NCBI GenBank assembly: GCA_050943535.1
Contig: JBMNPJ010000005.1
Coordinates: 1-64,000, forward strand
Reading direction: 5' to 3'
Source of the DNA: Massiliimalia sp050943535
Lineage (GTDB): Bacteria; Bacillota; Clostridia; Oscillospirales; Ruminococcaceae
DNA: 64,000 nt
The stretch's first letter is position 1; each line of letters begins with the position of its first letter. Positions 17,463 through 24,824 of this stretch are shown here, piece after piece. Made by a program: the position numbers and the translations under genes. The notes under the pieces are model-generated. The model ran no database searches. It was given only the letters and a program-made list of their open reading frames with translations, and was not told the origin of the DNA.

Positions 17463-18323
17463 TTGAAAAAATTTCGGAAAGATATTTTTTTAGAATATCT
17501 GCTGATCACCGCTGGGGCTTTGTGCGTAGGGATTGGAGTTTACTTTTTTAAGTTTCAGAATAACTTTTCCTTTGGCGGTGTAACAGGGGTTGCAGTGGTA
17601 ATCAGTCAGTGGCTGGGGGATAAAGTTTCTTCCGGTACGGTAAACCTGGTAATCAGCTTTGCTTTGCTGATGATTGGATTTATTGTTCTGGGCAAGGATT
17701 GCGGATTCAAAACAGCATACGGAACCATTGTGTTGTCTGGAAGTATTTCTCTGATGGAATATCTGGTGCCTTTGGACGGACCGATCACAGACAGTCCTAT
17801 GCTGGAGTTGTGTTTTGCAGTGGCGCTTCCTGCATTTGGTGCGGCAATTTTGTTTAATATTGACGCATCTACCGGTGGAACCGATATTATTGCTATGATT
17901 CTCAAGAAATATACCAGTATCAATATTGGGAATGCATTGTTTCTGACTGATATTTTGATTACCCTGTTGGCATTCCCTGCATTTGGACTGACTACAGGAC
18001 TGTATTCCTTACTGGGACTTGCTATCAAGTCCTTTATGGTGGATATGGTAATTGAAAATATTAATATGTGCAAGTATTTTAATGTGGTCTGTCAAAATCC
18101 GGAACCGATCTGCGAGTATATTACCAAAGAACTCAATCGCAGCGCTACGGTATGCGACGCAAAAGGGGCATTCAGCCACGAAGACCGGGTAATTATTTTT
18201 ACGGTGCTCAGCCGCAGACAGGCGGTTCAGCTCCGCCGCTATATCCGCCAGGTAGAGCCGTCTGCATTTGTGCTGATTTCCAATACCAGCGAAATTATTG
18301 GACGGGGTTTTAAGCGGGCATAG
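17463..18323 (+). CDS. YitT-family membrane protein with DUF2179 domain
   Basis: A 286-residue protein with five or six N-terminal transmembrane segments (YitT/DUF161; FGGVTGVAVVIS and DASTGGTDIIAMIL motifs) and a C-terminal soluble DUF2179 domain (about residues 205-286). The family is common in Bacillota with no established transport substrate. The start is TTG 17463, preceded by AAAGGA at a long spacing. Its transcript ends at the strong hairpin 18349-18388. Confidence 0.85.
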   Translation: MKKFRKDIFLEYLLITAGALCVGIGVYFFKFQNNFSFGGVTGVAVVISQWLGDKVSSGTVNLVISFALLMIGFIVLGKDCGFKTAYGTIVLSGSISLMEYLVPLDGPITDSPMLELCFAVALPAFGAAILFNIDASTGGTDIIAMILKKYTSINIGNALFLTDILITLLAFPAFGLTTGLYSLLGLAIKSFMVDMVIENINMCKYFNVVCQNPEPICEYITKELNRSATVCDAKGAFSHEDRVIIFTVLSRRQAVQLRRYIRQVEPSAFVLISNTSEIIGRGFKRA

Positions 18324-18348
18324 TAGTTTACTTATTTTAAAAAGAAAA

Positions 18349-18388
18349 GGCGCGGTAAACTGCCTAACGGCAGTTTACCGCGCCTTTT
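18349..18388 (+). terminator. Strong terminator after yitT-like gene
   Basis: A 16-base perfect stem (GGCGCGGTAAACTGCC at 18349-18364 and its complement at 18369-18384), loop TAAC, then TTTT. Confidence 0.9.
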
Positions 18389-18430
18389 GCGCTGCCCTTT
18401 GTGCTTTTTGCTAGATCGTGCTAGACAAAA

Positions 18431-18574
18431 TTAGCAGCCACAGCCGCAGTTGTTGTCGCAGCCACCGCAACCGCAACCGCCGTTATTGTTGTTATTCATA
18501 GCGCCGAAGTTGCATCCGCCACAGCAAACCAGCAATAAGATGATGATCAAAATCCAAGAACAGTTATTCCCCAT
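18431..18574 (-). CDS. Small Cys/Gly/Asn-rich membrane peptide at prophage edge
   Basis: A 47-residue peptide, too short for ordinary gene calling. It has one hydrophobic segment (SWILIIILLLVCC, residues 6-18) and a tail rich in CGCG repeats and Asn; 11 residues are Cys. Similar tiny Gly/Cys-rich membrane peptides, often linked with sporulation, occur in Clostridia and Bacilli. Unlike its neighbours it has no ribosome binding site: the bases before the ATG are TTATCCT. Since the recombinase ends just 29 bases upstream, I infer that the prophage inserted immediately ahead of this host gene and replaced its leader. Confidence 0.55.
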   Translation of the reverse strand: MGNNCSWILIIILLLVCCGGCNFGAMNNNNNGGCGCGGCDNNCGCGC

Positions 18575-18603
18575 AGGATAACAAAAAAACATTTACGTTT
18601 GTC

Positions 18604-20208
18604 TCATCTTCTCGCTTTTGGAAGACGGGGGTAAATTTTGATTTTCATAGAGGTTTCTTCTGAGTTTTTCTTGTCTTTGGCGTCCTTAAAATACTCTACT
18701 TTTTCCACTACCCGGCGCAGCAGTTCGTTTTTTGCCTGTGCGTTCTCCATGGTGTCGTATAAATCTAAAATTTTGTAGATATTTGGGATAAACTCTTTTT
18801 GCGCTTTTTCGGTTTGTTCCATGTGGTCTACCAGCTGTTTTTGCCGTTCGTATTCTTGAGCTGCCGCAGCTTTCTTTTCTGCCAGAGATTTGGAACGTGC
18901 GACAAAGGTGTCAATGTCGTAAACATCCAATTCCAACAGTTCATGGGTTCGGGAAATCTGGCGGTCAATGTTTTCCAGTTCCTTTTCCATCATGGTGAGA
19001 ATTTCTCTGGCGTCTTCCATGGAATTTGCTTTCTGTGGCTTTGTGGAGGAACTTACCAAAGTATAGGACTGCGCCCATCTTTGTAAGGCACTGAGCAGGG
19101 CTTCTTCCACCACAGGAAGGTAAGAGGCTACTGTGTCGCAGTGACTTCGGTATTTATTTCCGCAGCTCAATGTTTCATACAATTCTCCTGTTTTTCGGTG
19201 GCCTACTTTGCGTACCATAGAGCCGCCGCACTTTCCGCAGAACAGGATTCCTGCAAGTGGGTTTTGTAGCGAATCACTCTTTTTTAAAGGAATATTTTTA
19301 CTCAGCCGTTCTTCTGCGGTGCGAAGCATGGCTTCTGGTACAATCGGTTCATGCAGCCCGGGAATGCGCTGAGCGTTTTCCCGATCGGAGCAGACCTTCT
19401 TTTGAATCGCACCGTTTTGGAATATTTTTTTCTGGCGGTTGACACCCCACACCACATACCCGGCGTAGGTCCAGTTCATCAGGATTCCGTGAATGGTTGA
19501 CCGGTCCCAGACAGAAAACAGATTTTTCTTTGCCGGCACGCCCATGTGAATCAGACGGTTAGCAATGGTATACAGCCCGCAGCGCTGGAGTTCTCCCTCC
19601 GGGGTTGGCATGCCGTTCACATACCAGTCGAAGATCAGACGAACGATTTTAGCTTCTTCCGGGACAATTTGCAGTGTCCATCCTTTTTGCCCTTTGAGTT
19701 TTATCTTTTCGTAGCCGTATGGGGCAATAGAGGCAATATATTTTCCTTCCAGGAAGGAAGACATTCTCCCTGCCTGCAGGCGTCGGTTGATCATGACGTA
19801 TTCCCGCCGGGACATAAACAGACCAAATTCAAAAAATTCGGTATCTTCCGGGTTTTGAGGGTCATATATTTTGGTGGGTGTAATGATTTTGGTGTTGGAA
19901 TACTGGAACGTCTGCAAAATGGTGCCCTGATCCATGGTATCTCCACGTGCCAGACGGGGGATTTCCATCACCAGTACACCGGACCATTTTCCTGCACTTA
20001 CTTCGGTAAGCAGTCTGCGCATAAAGGGGCGCTCCCGGATATTTTCTCCGCTGACAATTTCCCGGTAAATATCCCCAATGGGAAGGTTCATCCGCTGAGC
20101 CAGTTCCAGCAGTGTCTTTTCGTGACGGTTGAGCACATTTTCAGCACCGCTGTTTTCCAGTTCCATATCGCTTCTGGATTTTCTCAAATAAATCAGATAT
20201 TGTTCCAT
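18604..20208 (-). CDS. Large serine recombinase (phage integrase)
   Basis: A 534-residue site-specific recombinase. The N-terminal resolvase domain has the catalytic Ser11 in YLRKSRSD and the conserved arginine motif IPRLARGD. A recombinase domain follows (P.GY...), then a zinc beta-ribbon (CGKCGG...C....C near residues 335-370) and a coiled coil at the C-terminus. It catalyses integration and excision of the prophage. I chose ATG 20208 because CAGGAGGA precedes it; the frame extends upstream without a ribosome site. Its 3' end lies at the left prophage boundary, as expected for attL. Confidence 0.95.
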   Translation of the reverse strand: MEQYLIYLRKSRSDMELENSGAENVLNRHEKTLLELAQRMNLPIGDIYREIVSGENIRERPFMRRLLTEVSAGKWSGVLVMEIPRLARGDTMDQGTILQTFQYSNTKIITPTKIYDPQNPEDTEFFEFGLFMSRREYVMINRRLQAGRMSSFLEGKYIASIAPYGYEKIKLKGQKGWTLQIVPEEAKIVRLIFDWYVNGMPTPEGELQRCGLYTIANRLIHMGVPAKKNLFSVWDRSTIHGILMNWTYAGYVVWGVNRQKKIFQNGAIQKKVCSDRENAQRIPGLHEPIVPEAMLRTAEERLSKNIPLKKSDSLQNPLAGILFCGKCGGSMVRKVGHRKTGELYETLSCGNKYRSHCDTVASYLPVVEEALLSALQRWAQSYTLVSSSTKPQKANSMEDAREILTMMEKELENIDRQISRTHELLELDVYDIDTFVARSKSLAEKKAAAAQEYERQKQLVDHMEQTEKAQKEFIPNIYKILDLYDTMENAQAKNELLRRVVEKVEYFKDAKDKKNSEETSMKIKIYPRLPKARR

Positions 20209-20258
20209 AAATCCTCCTGCTTTGACAAAAAGGGCTTTCCTTCTGCCCGGATTTATGG

Positions 20259-20398
20259 TAGAATAAAAGGGCAGAAGATGAGTGCATATGTGGTAGTATG
20301 TGAGTTTCTGCAAATGGGATATTGGTAGTATCCCGTTTGGCTGATCAGTGACAGCTGACAGCTGTTTCCGCCGGTGTTGGTAGCGCCGGCGGTTTTTT
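20259..20398 (+). ncRNA. Candidate small RNA with terminator, divergent from recombinase
   Basis: Between two leftward genes lies a plus-strand unit: a TAGAAT -10-like box (20259-20264, weak -35), a GGGATA/TATCCC hairpin and a terminator CCGCCGG (20368-20374)/CCGGCGG (20386-20392) with six T. No protein frame fits. Twelve bases (20290-20301, GTGGTAGTATGT) are perfectly complementary to the leader of the small membrane gene at 25868 (ACATACTACCAC, 25823-25834). The hairpin could instead simply shield the region from host read-through. Confidence 0.35.
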
Positions 20399-20419
20399 AT
20401 TTTGAATATCATCTTAATT

Positions 20420-20824
20420 TTATTCGGTTAAATTGCCGCTCATCAGGTCAAAATGACGGCGGTAGCGCTTGGGGATGGTGATATCCACTACATAGCCCAG
20501 CTGGGACAGGGCGTTGGAAATTTCCCGGCAGCCGTCTTTATAAAACTCGGTGAGCCGTTTCCCCTTATTCTGGATCCCCTTGTATCCGGTAGGGCAGACA
20601 AAAGTCCAGTCAGCGCCTTCCCGGTCAAAAACCACACGAAAATATTTGTCAATATCGGTTTGGGGCAGACCTGCTTTTGCCAGAAGGATATGGTGTTCCA
20701 CCGCTTCATCCAGATGGCTAATGACAGCGGTTTCTCCGTCAAAGGACACCAGCATGAGAAAGGGTTCCTCTGTTCCCAGCATGGAATCCACTTCTGCAGC
20801 AGATGGGTATTTGATAAAGTTCAT
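20420..20824 (-). CDS. Uncharacterised prophage protein next to recombinase
   Basis: A 134-residue soluble, acidic protein that I do not recognise. It reads as an alpha/beta protein with no signal peptide or metal motif; the segment FDREGADWTFVCPTGYKG may be a core strand pair. ATG 20824 follows CAGGAGGA. It lies between the recombinase and two lipoproteins in the leftward, lysogen-expressed arm, so a role in maintenance, excision control or exclusion is possible but not shown. Confidence 0.6.
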   Translation of the reverse strand: MNFIKYPSAAEVDSMLGTEEPFLMLVSFDGETAVISHLDEAVEHHILLAKAGLPQTDIDKYFRVVFDREGADWTFVCPTGYKGIQNKGKRLTEFYKDGCREISNALSQLGYVVDITIPKRYRRHFDLMSGNLTE

Positions 20825-20912
20825 AGAAAATCCTCCTGTTAAAAATTGTTTCGTGTTGTGGTTTTAGATTATTCCTGGTATTGCAAGCACCGGAGATTTT
20901 GCTTATATAAGA

Positions 20913-21560
20913 TTATTCTGCGGACCCGGTTAAACCTTCCGCCCAGGCTTTCATATCGTTGAAACTTCTGGAATCAATGACCTCTCCTGTAGATTTATCT
21001 ACAAAATTAACCACAGTATTGAGTTCTTCAGCTGGCACTGCATTGACAGCACCATACATATTTCCAATGGTTAACAGTGCAATAGAATAAAGTGCTTGAA
21101 TATCTCCGAAGGTTGCGGGATCTACAGTGACGGTGAATTCACTGACATCATCATTATAAGTGATTGCTTCAAAAGAAGGGCAGGATTCTTTGTCTGCCAG
21201 AATTTCAGCAATGGATTCATCGATAGAGGCCTTCATACTATTGAGCAGGTCTTTATGAGCCTGTTTTGTCATTTTTAAGGTTATGGATCCATCCTCATTT
21301 TTGGTAATATCAGTAATGCCAGCAGCTTTCGCTTCTTCTGTCAAAGAAGTTTCGGAATCTCCTATCAAGGAGGCAGGCAGAGTAACTTCCACATCCAGTA
21401 GATTTTTCTCCGCTTCCAATGTTCCGCCGTCAGAAGTTTGAGAAGAGCCGGAAACCTGACTGCTGTTTTCTGCCCCGGAAGTTTGCTTATCATTACCACC
21501 GCAGGCTGTCATGGATACCATCAATAATGCTGCCAGCAGCATAGCTGTGATTCTTTTCAT
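20913..21560 (-). CDS. Prophage-encoded lipoprotein
   Basis: A 215-residue lipoprotein with a signal peptide ending in the lipobox SMTAC, then a Ser/Gly/Asn-rich linker and a folded domain of alternating charged strands. The start is ATG 21560 after AAGGAGAA; the longer frame lacks a ribosome site. It should be anchored on the outer face of the cytoplasmic membrane. It is expressed from the lysogeny arm, where lipoproteins often act in superinfection exclusion or lysogenic conversion; that role is inferred from position. Confidence 0.75.
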   Translation of the reverse strand: MKRITAMLLAALLMVSMTACGGNDKQTSGAENSSQVSGSSQTSDGGTLEAEKNLLDVEVTLPASLIGDSETSLTEEAKAAGITDITKNEDGSITLKMTKQAHKDLLNSMKASIDESIAEILADKESCPSFEAITYNDDVSEFTVTVDPATFGDIQALYSIALLTIGNMYGAVNAVPAEELNTVVNFVDKSTGEVIDSRSFNDMKAWAEGLTGSAE

Positions 21561-21629
21561 AAAAAATTCTCCTTCAAAAAACAAATAGAAGATTGGGTTT
21601 TGAATTTACCTTATCCGCCTGCACACTTT

Positions 21630-22148
21630 TTAGGACAAAGTGAATTCTTTTACAAGCTTGGCTTCATCATCAAAAGAAATCAGTTCTGTGACTTCTACGG
21701 TAACAGGGTTCTGGCTTGTTAGGGAATATGCCACTTGTACAGGCAGAGTAATTCCTGGCTGAATTTTTTTCATTTGTGCGTCTCCGTCATAGTTGTCAGA
21801 AGACATAAATGCCATTTCAAGTTCTACTCCATCCTGGAAAGCTGTCGTGTTTGTTACAAAGATGAAAGCCTGTGCTTCCGTTGAATTGTTTGTGAAATCG
21901 AAATTAATGATCAAAGCGGGATTACCTTCATAGTCGGTTGTTTGTACTGCATCTTTGATGGATACAGTATAATCTCCCAAAGTACCGCTGTCTGATGGGG
22001 ATTTTTCTTCCACAGTTTCTGAAATCGGTGCTTCCTGTGTTGCTGATTCTGTCACCGGGGTGGATGTAGTTGTTTCATTACTACTACCACAGGCAGCAAG
22101 AGCAGTGATCATACAGCATACAAGTGCGGAAGTCAAAAATTTTTTCAT
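21630..22148 (-). CDS. DUF5067-like lipoprotein
   Basis: A 172-residue lipoprotein: signal peptide, canonical lipobox LAAC, a Thr/Ser/Glu-rich linker to about residue 55, and a C-terminal beta-sandwich-like domain (DYTVSIKDA, ALIINFDFTNNS, IQPGITLPVQVAY) resembling DUF5067/telomeric-repeat-like extracellular domains. ATG 22148 follows AAGGAGG. It is the second of two consecutive lipoproteins in the leftward arm, 69 bases upstream of the first. Confidence 0.75.
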   Translation of the reverse strand: MKKFLTSALVCCMITALAACGSSNETTTSTPVTESATQEAPISETVEEKSPSDSGTLGDYTVSIKDAVQTTDYEGNPALIINFDFTNNSTEAQAFIFVTNTTAFQDGVELEMAFMSSDNYDGDAQMKKIQPGITLPVQVAYSLTSQNPVTVEVTELISFDDEAKLVKEFTLS

Positions 22149-22234
22149 TGATTGTACCTCCTTGAGTTGACAAAGAATGTCAAAATATGGTATATTTTGT
22201 ATCAAGAGAGAAATCTCTGAAAAACATTTTCGTT

Positions 22235-22274
22235 GAACCGTCCTGAAGGTGAGAGAGCAGGGCGGTTCTTTTTT
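22235..22274 (+). terminator. Hairpin with T-run downstream of repressor gene
   Basis: GAACCGTCCTG (22235-22245) pairs with CAGGGCGGTTC (22258-22268, one wobble) and is followed by TTTTTT on the plus strand and preceded by A residues on the minus strand. It sits 16 bases past the end of the repressor gene. Confidence 0.6.
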
Positions 22275-22283
22275 ATATCCTTT

Positions 22284-22787
22284 TTAGAAGTCGTCGCCGT
22301 CTTCTTCAATTCCTTTGATTTTAGAAAAGTCCAAGTTTTTGTCCAGTTCCAGTTTGTTGGTTTTTCCGTTTCTGGCAGCTACATGCAAAACGGTTGTTTC
22401 TTTTGTTGGTGCTGGTTGAACTTTTGGCGTTAGGATGATTTTTTCTGCCTCTGCTTCACATCGGCTGTATTCTGCGTTTAAAACAAAATCCACCATCTTT
22501 TTACCGTGTTCATCAAGGACACGGTATTTTTTTATGATTTTTTCTTCATCAAGAGAATAAGTTTCCTGCTTTTCATACGGTGTTCTATTATCTGTAGTGC
22601 CTAGTAAATAGTCGATGGATACATTAAAAATATGTGCCATCTGTCTTAAAAACACGTGCCCAGGTTCTCTGACATCTGTTTCATAGTTTCTCAATGTTGT
22701 ACTGGGCATACCGATATAATCAGCAAATTCATTTCGGTTAAACCCCTTTTCTTCTCTTAATTGTTTTAATCTTTCACCGAAGGTCAT
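22284..22787 (-). CDS. CI-like XRE-family prophage repressor
   Basis: A 167-residue protein with an N-terminal helix-turn-helix (residues 3-60; FGERLKQLREEKGFNRNEFADYIG, STTLRNYE) and a C-terminal region without the Ser-Lys protease of LexA-type repressors, so induction probably depends on the antirepressor. I chose ATG 22787, which has AGGTGA at proper spacing, over an upstream GTG. A consensus leftward promoter precedes it, and three palindromic operators lie between it and the divergent Cro-like gene. Confidence 0.85.
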   Translation of the reverse strand: MTFGERLKQLREEKGFNRNEFADYIGMPSTTLRNYETDVREPGHVFLRQMAHIFNVSIDYLLGTTDNRTPYEKQETYSLDEEKIIKKYRVLDEHGKKMVDFVLNAEYSRCEAEAEKIILTPKVQPAPTKETTVLHVAARNGKTNKLELDKNLDFSKIKGIEEDGDDF

Positions 22788-22800
22788 ATTAGTCACCTCA

Positions 22801-22933
22801 CAACATTATTATAAGAAATTTATTTATCGGTGTCAACACAAAAATGCTCGTTTTGAGCAATTTTTTTCTAAAACTCTATTGACAAATGCTCATAATGGGT
22901 ATATTATAATTACAGAAAAGCTCAAAATGAGCA
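22801..22933. promoter_or_regulatory. Lysogeny switch: divergent promoters and three operators
   Basis: Leftward promoter: TTGACA (22836-22831), 17-base spacer, TATAAT (22813-22808). Rightward promoter: TTGACA (22879-22884), 17-base spacer, TATTAT (22902-22907). Operators share the half-site TGCTC: O1 TGCTCGTTTTGAGCA 22845-22859 is a near-perfect palindrome just upstream of the leftward -35; O2 TGCTCATAATGGGTA 22887-22901 fills the rightward spacer; O3 GCTCAAAATGAGCA 22920-22933 lies downstream of the rightward start. O2 is the most degenerate. Confidence 0.85.
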
Positions 22934-22948
22934 GAAAGGAGAGCGCTA

Positions 22949-23146
22949 ATGTATCCAAATATTGAAGCGGAACGATCCAGACAAGGATTAACAAAAGAAG
23001 GATTAGCAAACAAGTTGGGAATTTCTTCACGAACTTATTATAATTGGCAGTCTGGAAAAAGTGCGATTCCCAGTTCTAAGTTAATCGAAATGTCAAAATT
23101 ATTCCGTGTGAGTATTGAATATCTTCTGAAAGAAGAAAGGAAGTGA
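22949..23146 (+). CDS. Cro-like XRE-family regulator
   Basis: A 65-residue single-domain helix-turn-helix protein (ERSRQGLTKEGLANKLG, SSRTYYNWQSGK), the first rightward gene after the switch. ATG 22949 follows AAAGGAGA. By position it should compete with the CI-like repressor for the TGCTC operators and favour lytic growth. The recurrent 46-base block that spans its stop codon also covers the start of the next gene. Confidence 0.8.
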   Translation: MYPNIEAERSRQGLTKEGLANKLGISSRTYYNWQSGKSAIPSSKLIEMSKLFRVSIEYLLKEERK

Positions 23147-23182
23147 TAACCGATGAAGCAATTAATTCCAATGGATGATTAT
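23137..23182 (+). repeat. 46-base direct repeat, copy 1 (start of rha gene)
   Basis: An exact 46-base block holding a ribosome binding site and the first ten codons of the Rha gene; it is repeated without change at 24038-24083. Confidence 0.9.
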
Positions 23183-23815
23183 GGAGTATTTTGTGATGGT
23201 CACGATACAGCGAGAGCAAACAGTCTCATAGTGGCACAGATGTTTGAAAGAAGACACGATAATGTGCTTAGAGATATTGAAGGATTAGATTGTTCAGAGG
23301 AATTCAATCTCCTCAATTTTGAGGAGATTAGTTACAAGGATGATCGTAGCAGAAAGCAAAAAGCATACGCTATGACTCGTGATGGTTTTGTTTTTCTGGT
23401 AATGGGGTATCGTGGAAAGAAAGCAGCAAAATTCAAAGAAGCGTATATCAAACGGTTCAACGAAATGGAATCCTTCATTCAAACACTGGTGACTGCCCGA
23501 AAAGAATTCCCGTTACTTACGGAAAATATTAAACTGCTGCACGACAATCCAAAACCATATCATTTTAGCAATGAATGCGATATGCTCAACAGAATTGTGT
23601 TAGGTAAAACAGCAAAACAGTTCCGGAAAGAACACGGGTTGCAGGATAAAATAAGCATTCGTCCGTATCTGACACAAGAACAAATCCAATGGCTTGATAC
23701 ACTTCAAAAGGTTGACGTTGGTCTTTTGGTGGCAGTTCCTGAATATGAGCAGAGAAAACGTCATCTGGAATGGTACTATGCGAAAATGACTGGAAAAATT
23801 CCAATGGTGGGGTGA
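23153..23815 (+). CDS. Rha-family phage regulatory protein
   Basis: A 220-residue protein. Residues about 20-105 form the Rha domain: VAQMFERRHDNVLRDIEGL, NFEEISYKD, AYAMTRDGFVFLVMGYRGKKAAKFKEAYI. The C-terminal part is of phage antirepressor/ORF6N-like character without a clear match. Rha proteins affect phage growth and lysogeny control through an ill-defined mechanism. It sits seven bases after the Cro-like gene in the early operon. Confidence 0.85.
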   Translation: MKQLIPMDDYGVFCDGHDTARANSLIVAQMFERRHDNVLRDIEGLDCSEEFNLLNFEEISYKDDRSRKQKAYAMTRDGFVFLVMGYRGKKAAKFKEAYIKRFNEMESFIQTLVTARKEFPLLTENIKLLHDNPKPYHFSNECDMLNRIVLGKTAKQFRKEHGLQDKISIRPYLTQEQIQWLDTLQKVDVGLLVAVPEYEQRKRHLEWYYAKMTGKIPMVG

Positions 23816-23832
23816 AAGGGGGGTGAAGAAAG

Positions 23833-24057
23833 GTGAGTCAATATCAATATCCGGAGTTAGAGGCTTTTATGGCTAAAAGGAACGTAAAAAAGACAGATGT
23901 TTCCGAGTTGCTTAAAATCTCGCAAAAAGCCTTTTACAACAAGCGTATGGGAAAAACGCCATTGACATGGGAGGAGGCATGTTTGATCCAAAAAACATTT
24001 TTCCCGGATGTCGAAAAAGATGTTTTGTTTTGTAGGGAAGGAAGTGATAACCGATGA
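23833..24057 (+). CDS. Small helix-turn-helix protein of early operon
   Basis: A 74-residue protein beginning at GTG 23833 after a G-rich ribosome site. The section MAKRNVKKTDVSELLKIS, QKAFYNKRMG looks like a small XRE-type helix-turn-helix without a dimerisation domain. It may be an accessory regulator. Its stop codon overlaps the ATG of the short Rha-start remnant at 24054. Confidence 0.6.
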   Translation: MSQYQYPELEAFMAKRNVKKTDVSELLKISQKAFYNKRMGKTPLTWEEACLIQKTFFPDVEKDVLFCREGSDNR

Positions 24058-24083
24058 AGCAATTAATTCCAATGGATGATTAT
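24038..24083 (+). repeat. 46-base direct repeat, copy 2 (orphan rha start)
   Basis: Identical to 23137-23182. Here the ten Rha codons run on into KKR and a stop at 24095, so a 13-residue remnant (24054-24095) is all that remains. The same leader, less well kept, opens the antirepressor gene at 24825. Confidence 0.9.
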
Positions 24084-24095
24084 AAAAAGAGGTGA
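24054..24095 (+). pseudogene. Truncated start of an Rha/antirepressor-type gene
   Basis: Thirteen codons identical to the beginning of the Rha gene for ten residues, then a stop. It has the full ribosome binding site of the intact gene. It is best read as a scar of module exchange in the early region, though it may still be translated. Confidence 0.55.
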
Positions 24096-24101
24096 TGAAG
24101 G

Positions 24102-24308
24102 ATGGAAGTAAAACGTTCTGATTATGTTACAGAACAAGTATTAAAAAATCTGCTGACCGCTCAAAAGCAGGCAGCAGATAAGGGAAACGCCAAAGAAACA
24201 ATTTTGTTGTCAAAATTTTTACTGCATACGTTCAATCACAGAAACGATATACGAATAAAGCTGAGAACGGAAAGCGATGAAGAGCGGTGTAAAAATCCAA
24301 TAGAGTAA
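24102..24308 (+). CDS. Small early phage protein, unknown
   Basis: A 68-residue charged, helical protein starting at ATG 24102 after GAGGTGATGAAGG. I recognise no family. Its last 90 bases overlap, in convergent orientation, the 3' end of the membrane protein gene on the other strand (24219-24761), an arrangement that suggests one of the two was acquired separately. Confidence 0.5.
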   Translation: MEVKRSDYVTEQVLKNLLTAQKQAADKGNAKETILLSKFLLHTFNHRNDIRIKLRTESDEERCKNPIE

Positions 24309-24761
24309 CTGCAAAGTTTTGGAAAATATTCCGGCTTCGTTCCCTCCTAAATATTTAATTACGCAACTTGGAAGATATAAGACGGTTTTTACCCAGTAAA
24401 TAGGAGAAACAGCTTCTAACATACGTTTTCTGAAAACACCAACAGATTCATCAAATAAATCTAAAGCAGCATGGACAATTTCAACGCGGTTTAAAGTCAA
24501 ATTGTCTGAGACGTTTATAGTAGATGTAACAATTTGGTTATAACCGGTTTTTTGTGAATAAGGAATACAAGCTTCTACATCTGCTTCTTTAAACAGCTGC
24601 TTAGTGGAGGCTACAAGCTCAGAAAAAGATTTTCCATCTTTTTTTAAGGATAAGAAATATCGATTTCTCAACCATCTGGCTTTTAACCATTGAACAAAAT
24701 TGATTACAAATTTAACGCTAATCAAAATTACAATACCTAGAATAAACCGCAATGAACTCAT
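24219..24761 (-). CDS. Leftward membrane protein inserted in the early operon (moron candidate)
   Basis: A 180-residue protein with an N-terminal membrane segment (residues 3-24), a soluble charged middle (about 30-110) and two hydrophobic segments near the C-terminus. It is the only leftward gene inside the rightward early operon. AAGGAG directly abuts the ATG at 24761, so a TTG at 24752, nine bases past it, may be the real start. I recognise no family. Position and topology suggest a gene expressed in the lysogen, possibly for exclusion of other phages. Confidence 0.55.
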   Translation of the reverse strand: MSSLRFILGIVILISVKFVINFVQWLKARWLRNRYFLSLKKDGKSFSELVASTKQLFKEADVEACIPYSQKTGYNQIVTSTINVSDNLTLNRVEIVHAALDLFDESVGVFRKRMLEAVSPIYWVKTVLYLPSCVIKYLGGNEAGIFSKTLQLLYWIFTPLFIAFRSQLYSYIVSVIERMQ

Positions 24762-24824
24762 CTCCTTTTTGTTTAATTTTATCACTAAGGAGAAAGGAAG
24801 ACAAGCGGAAGGAGAGTGATACCT

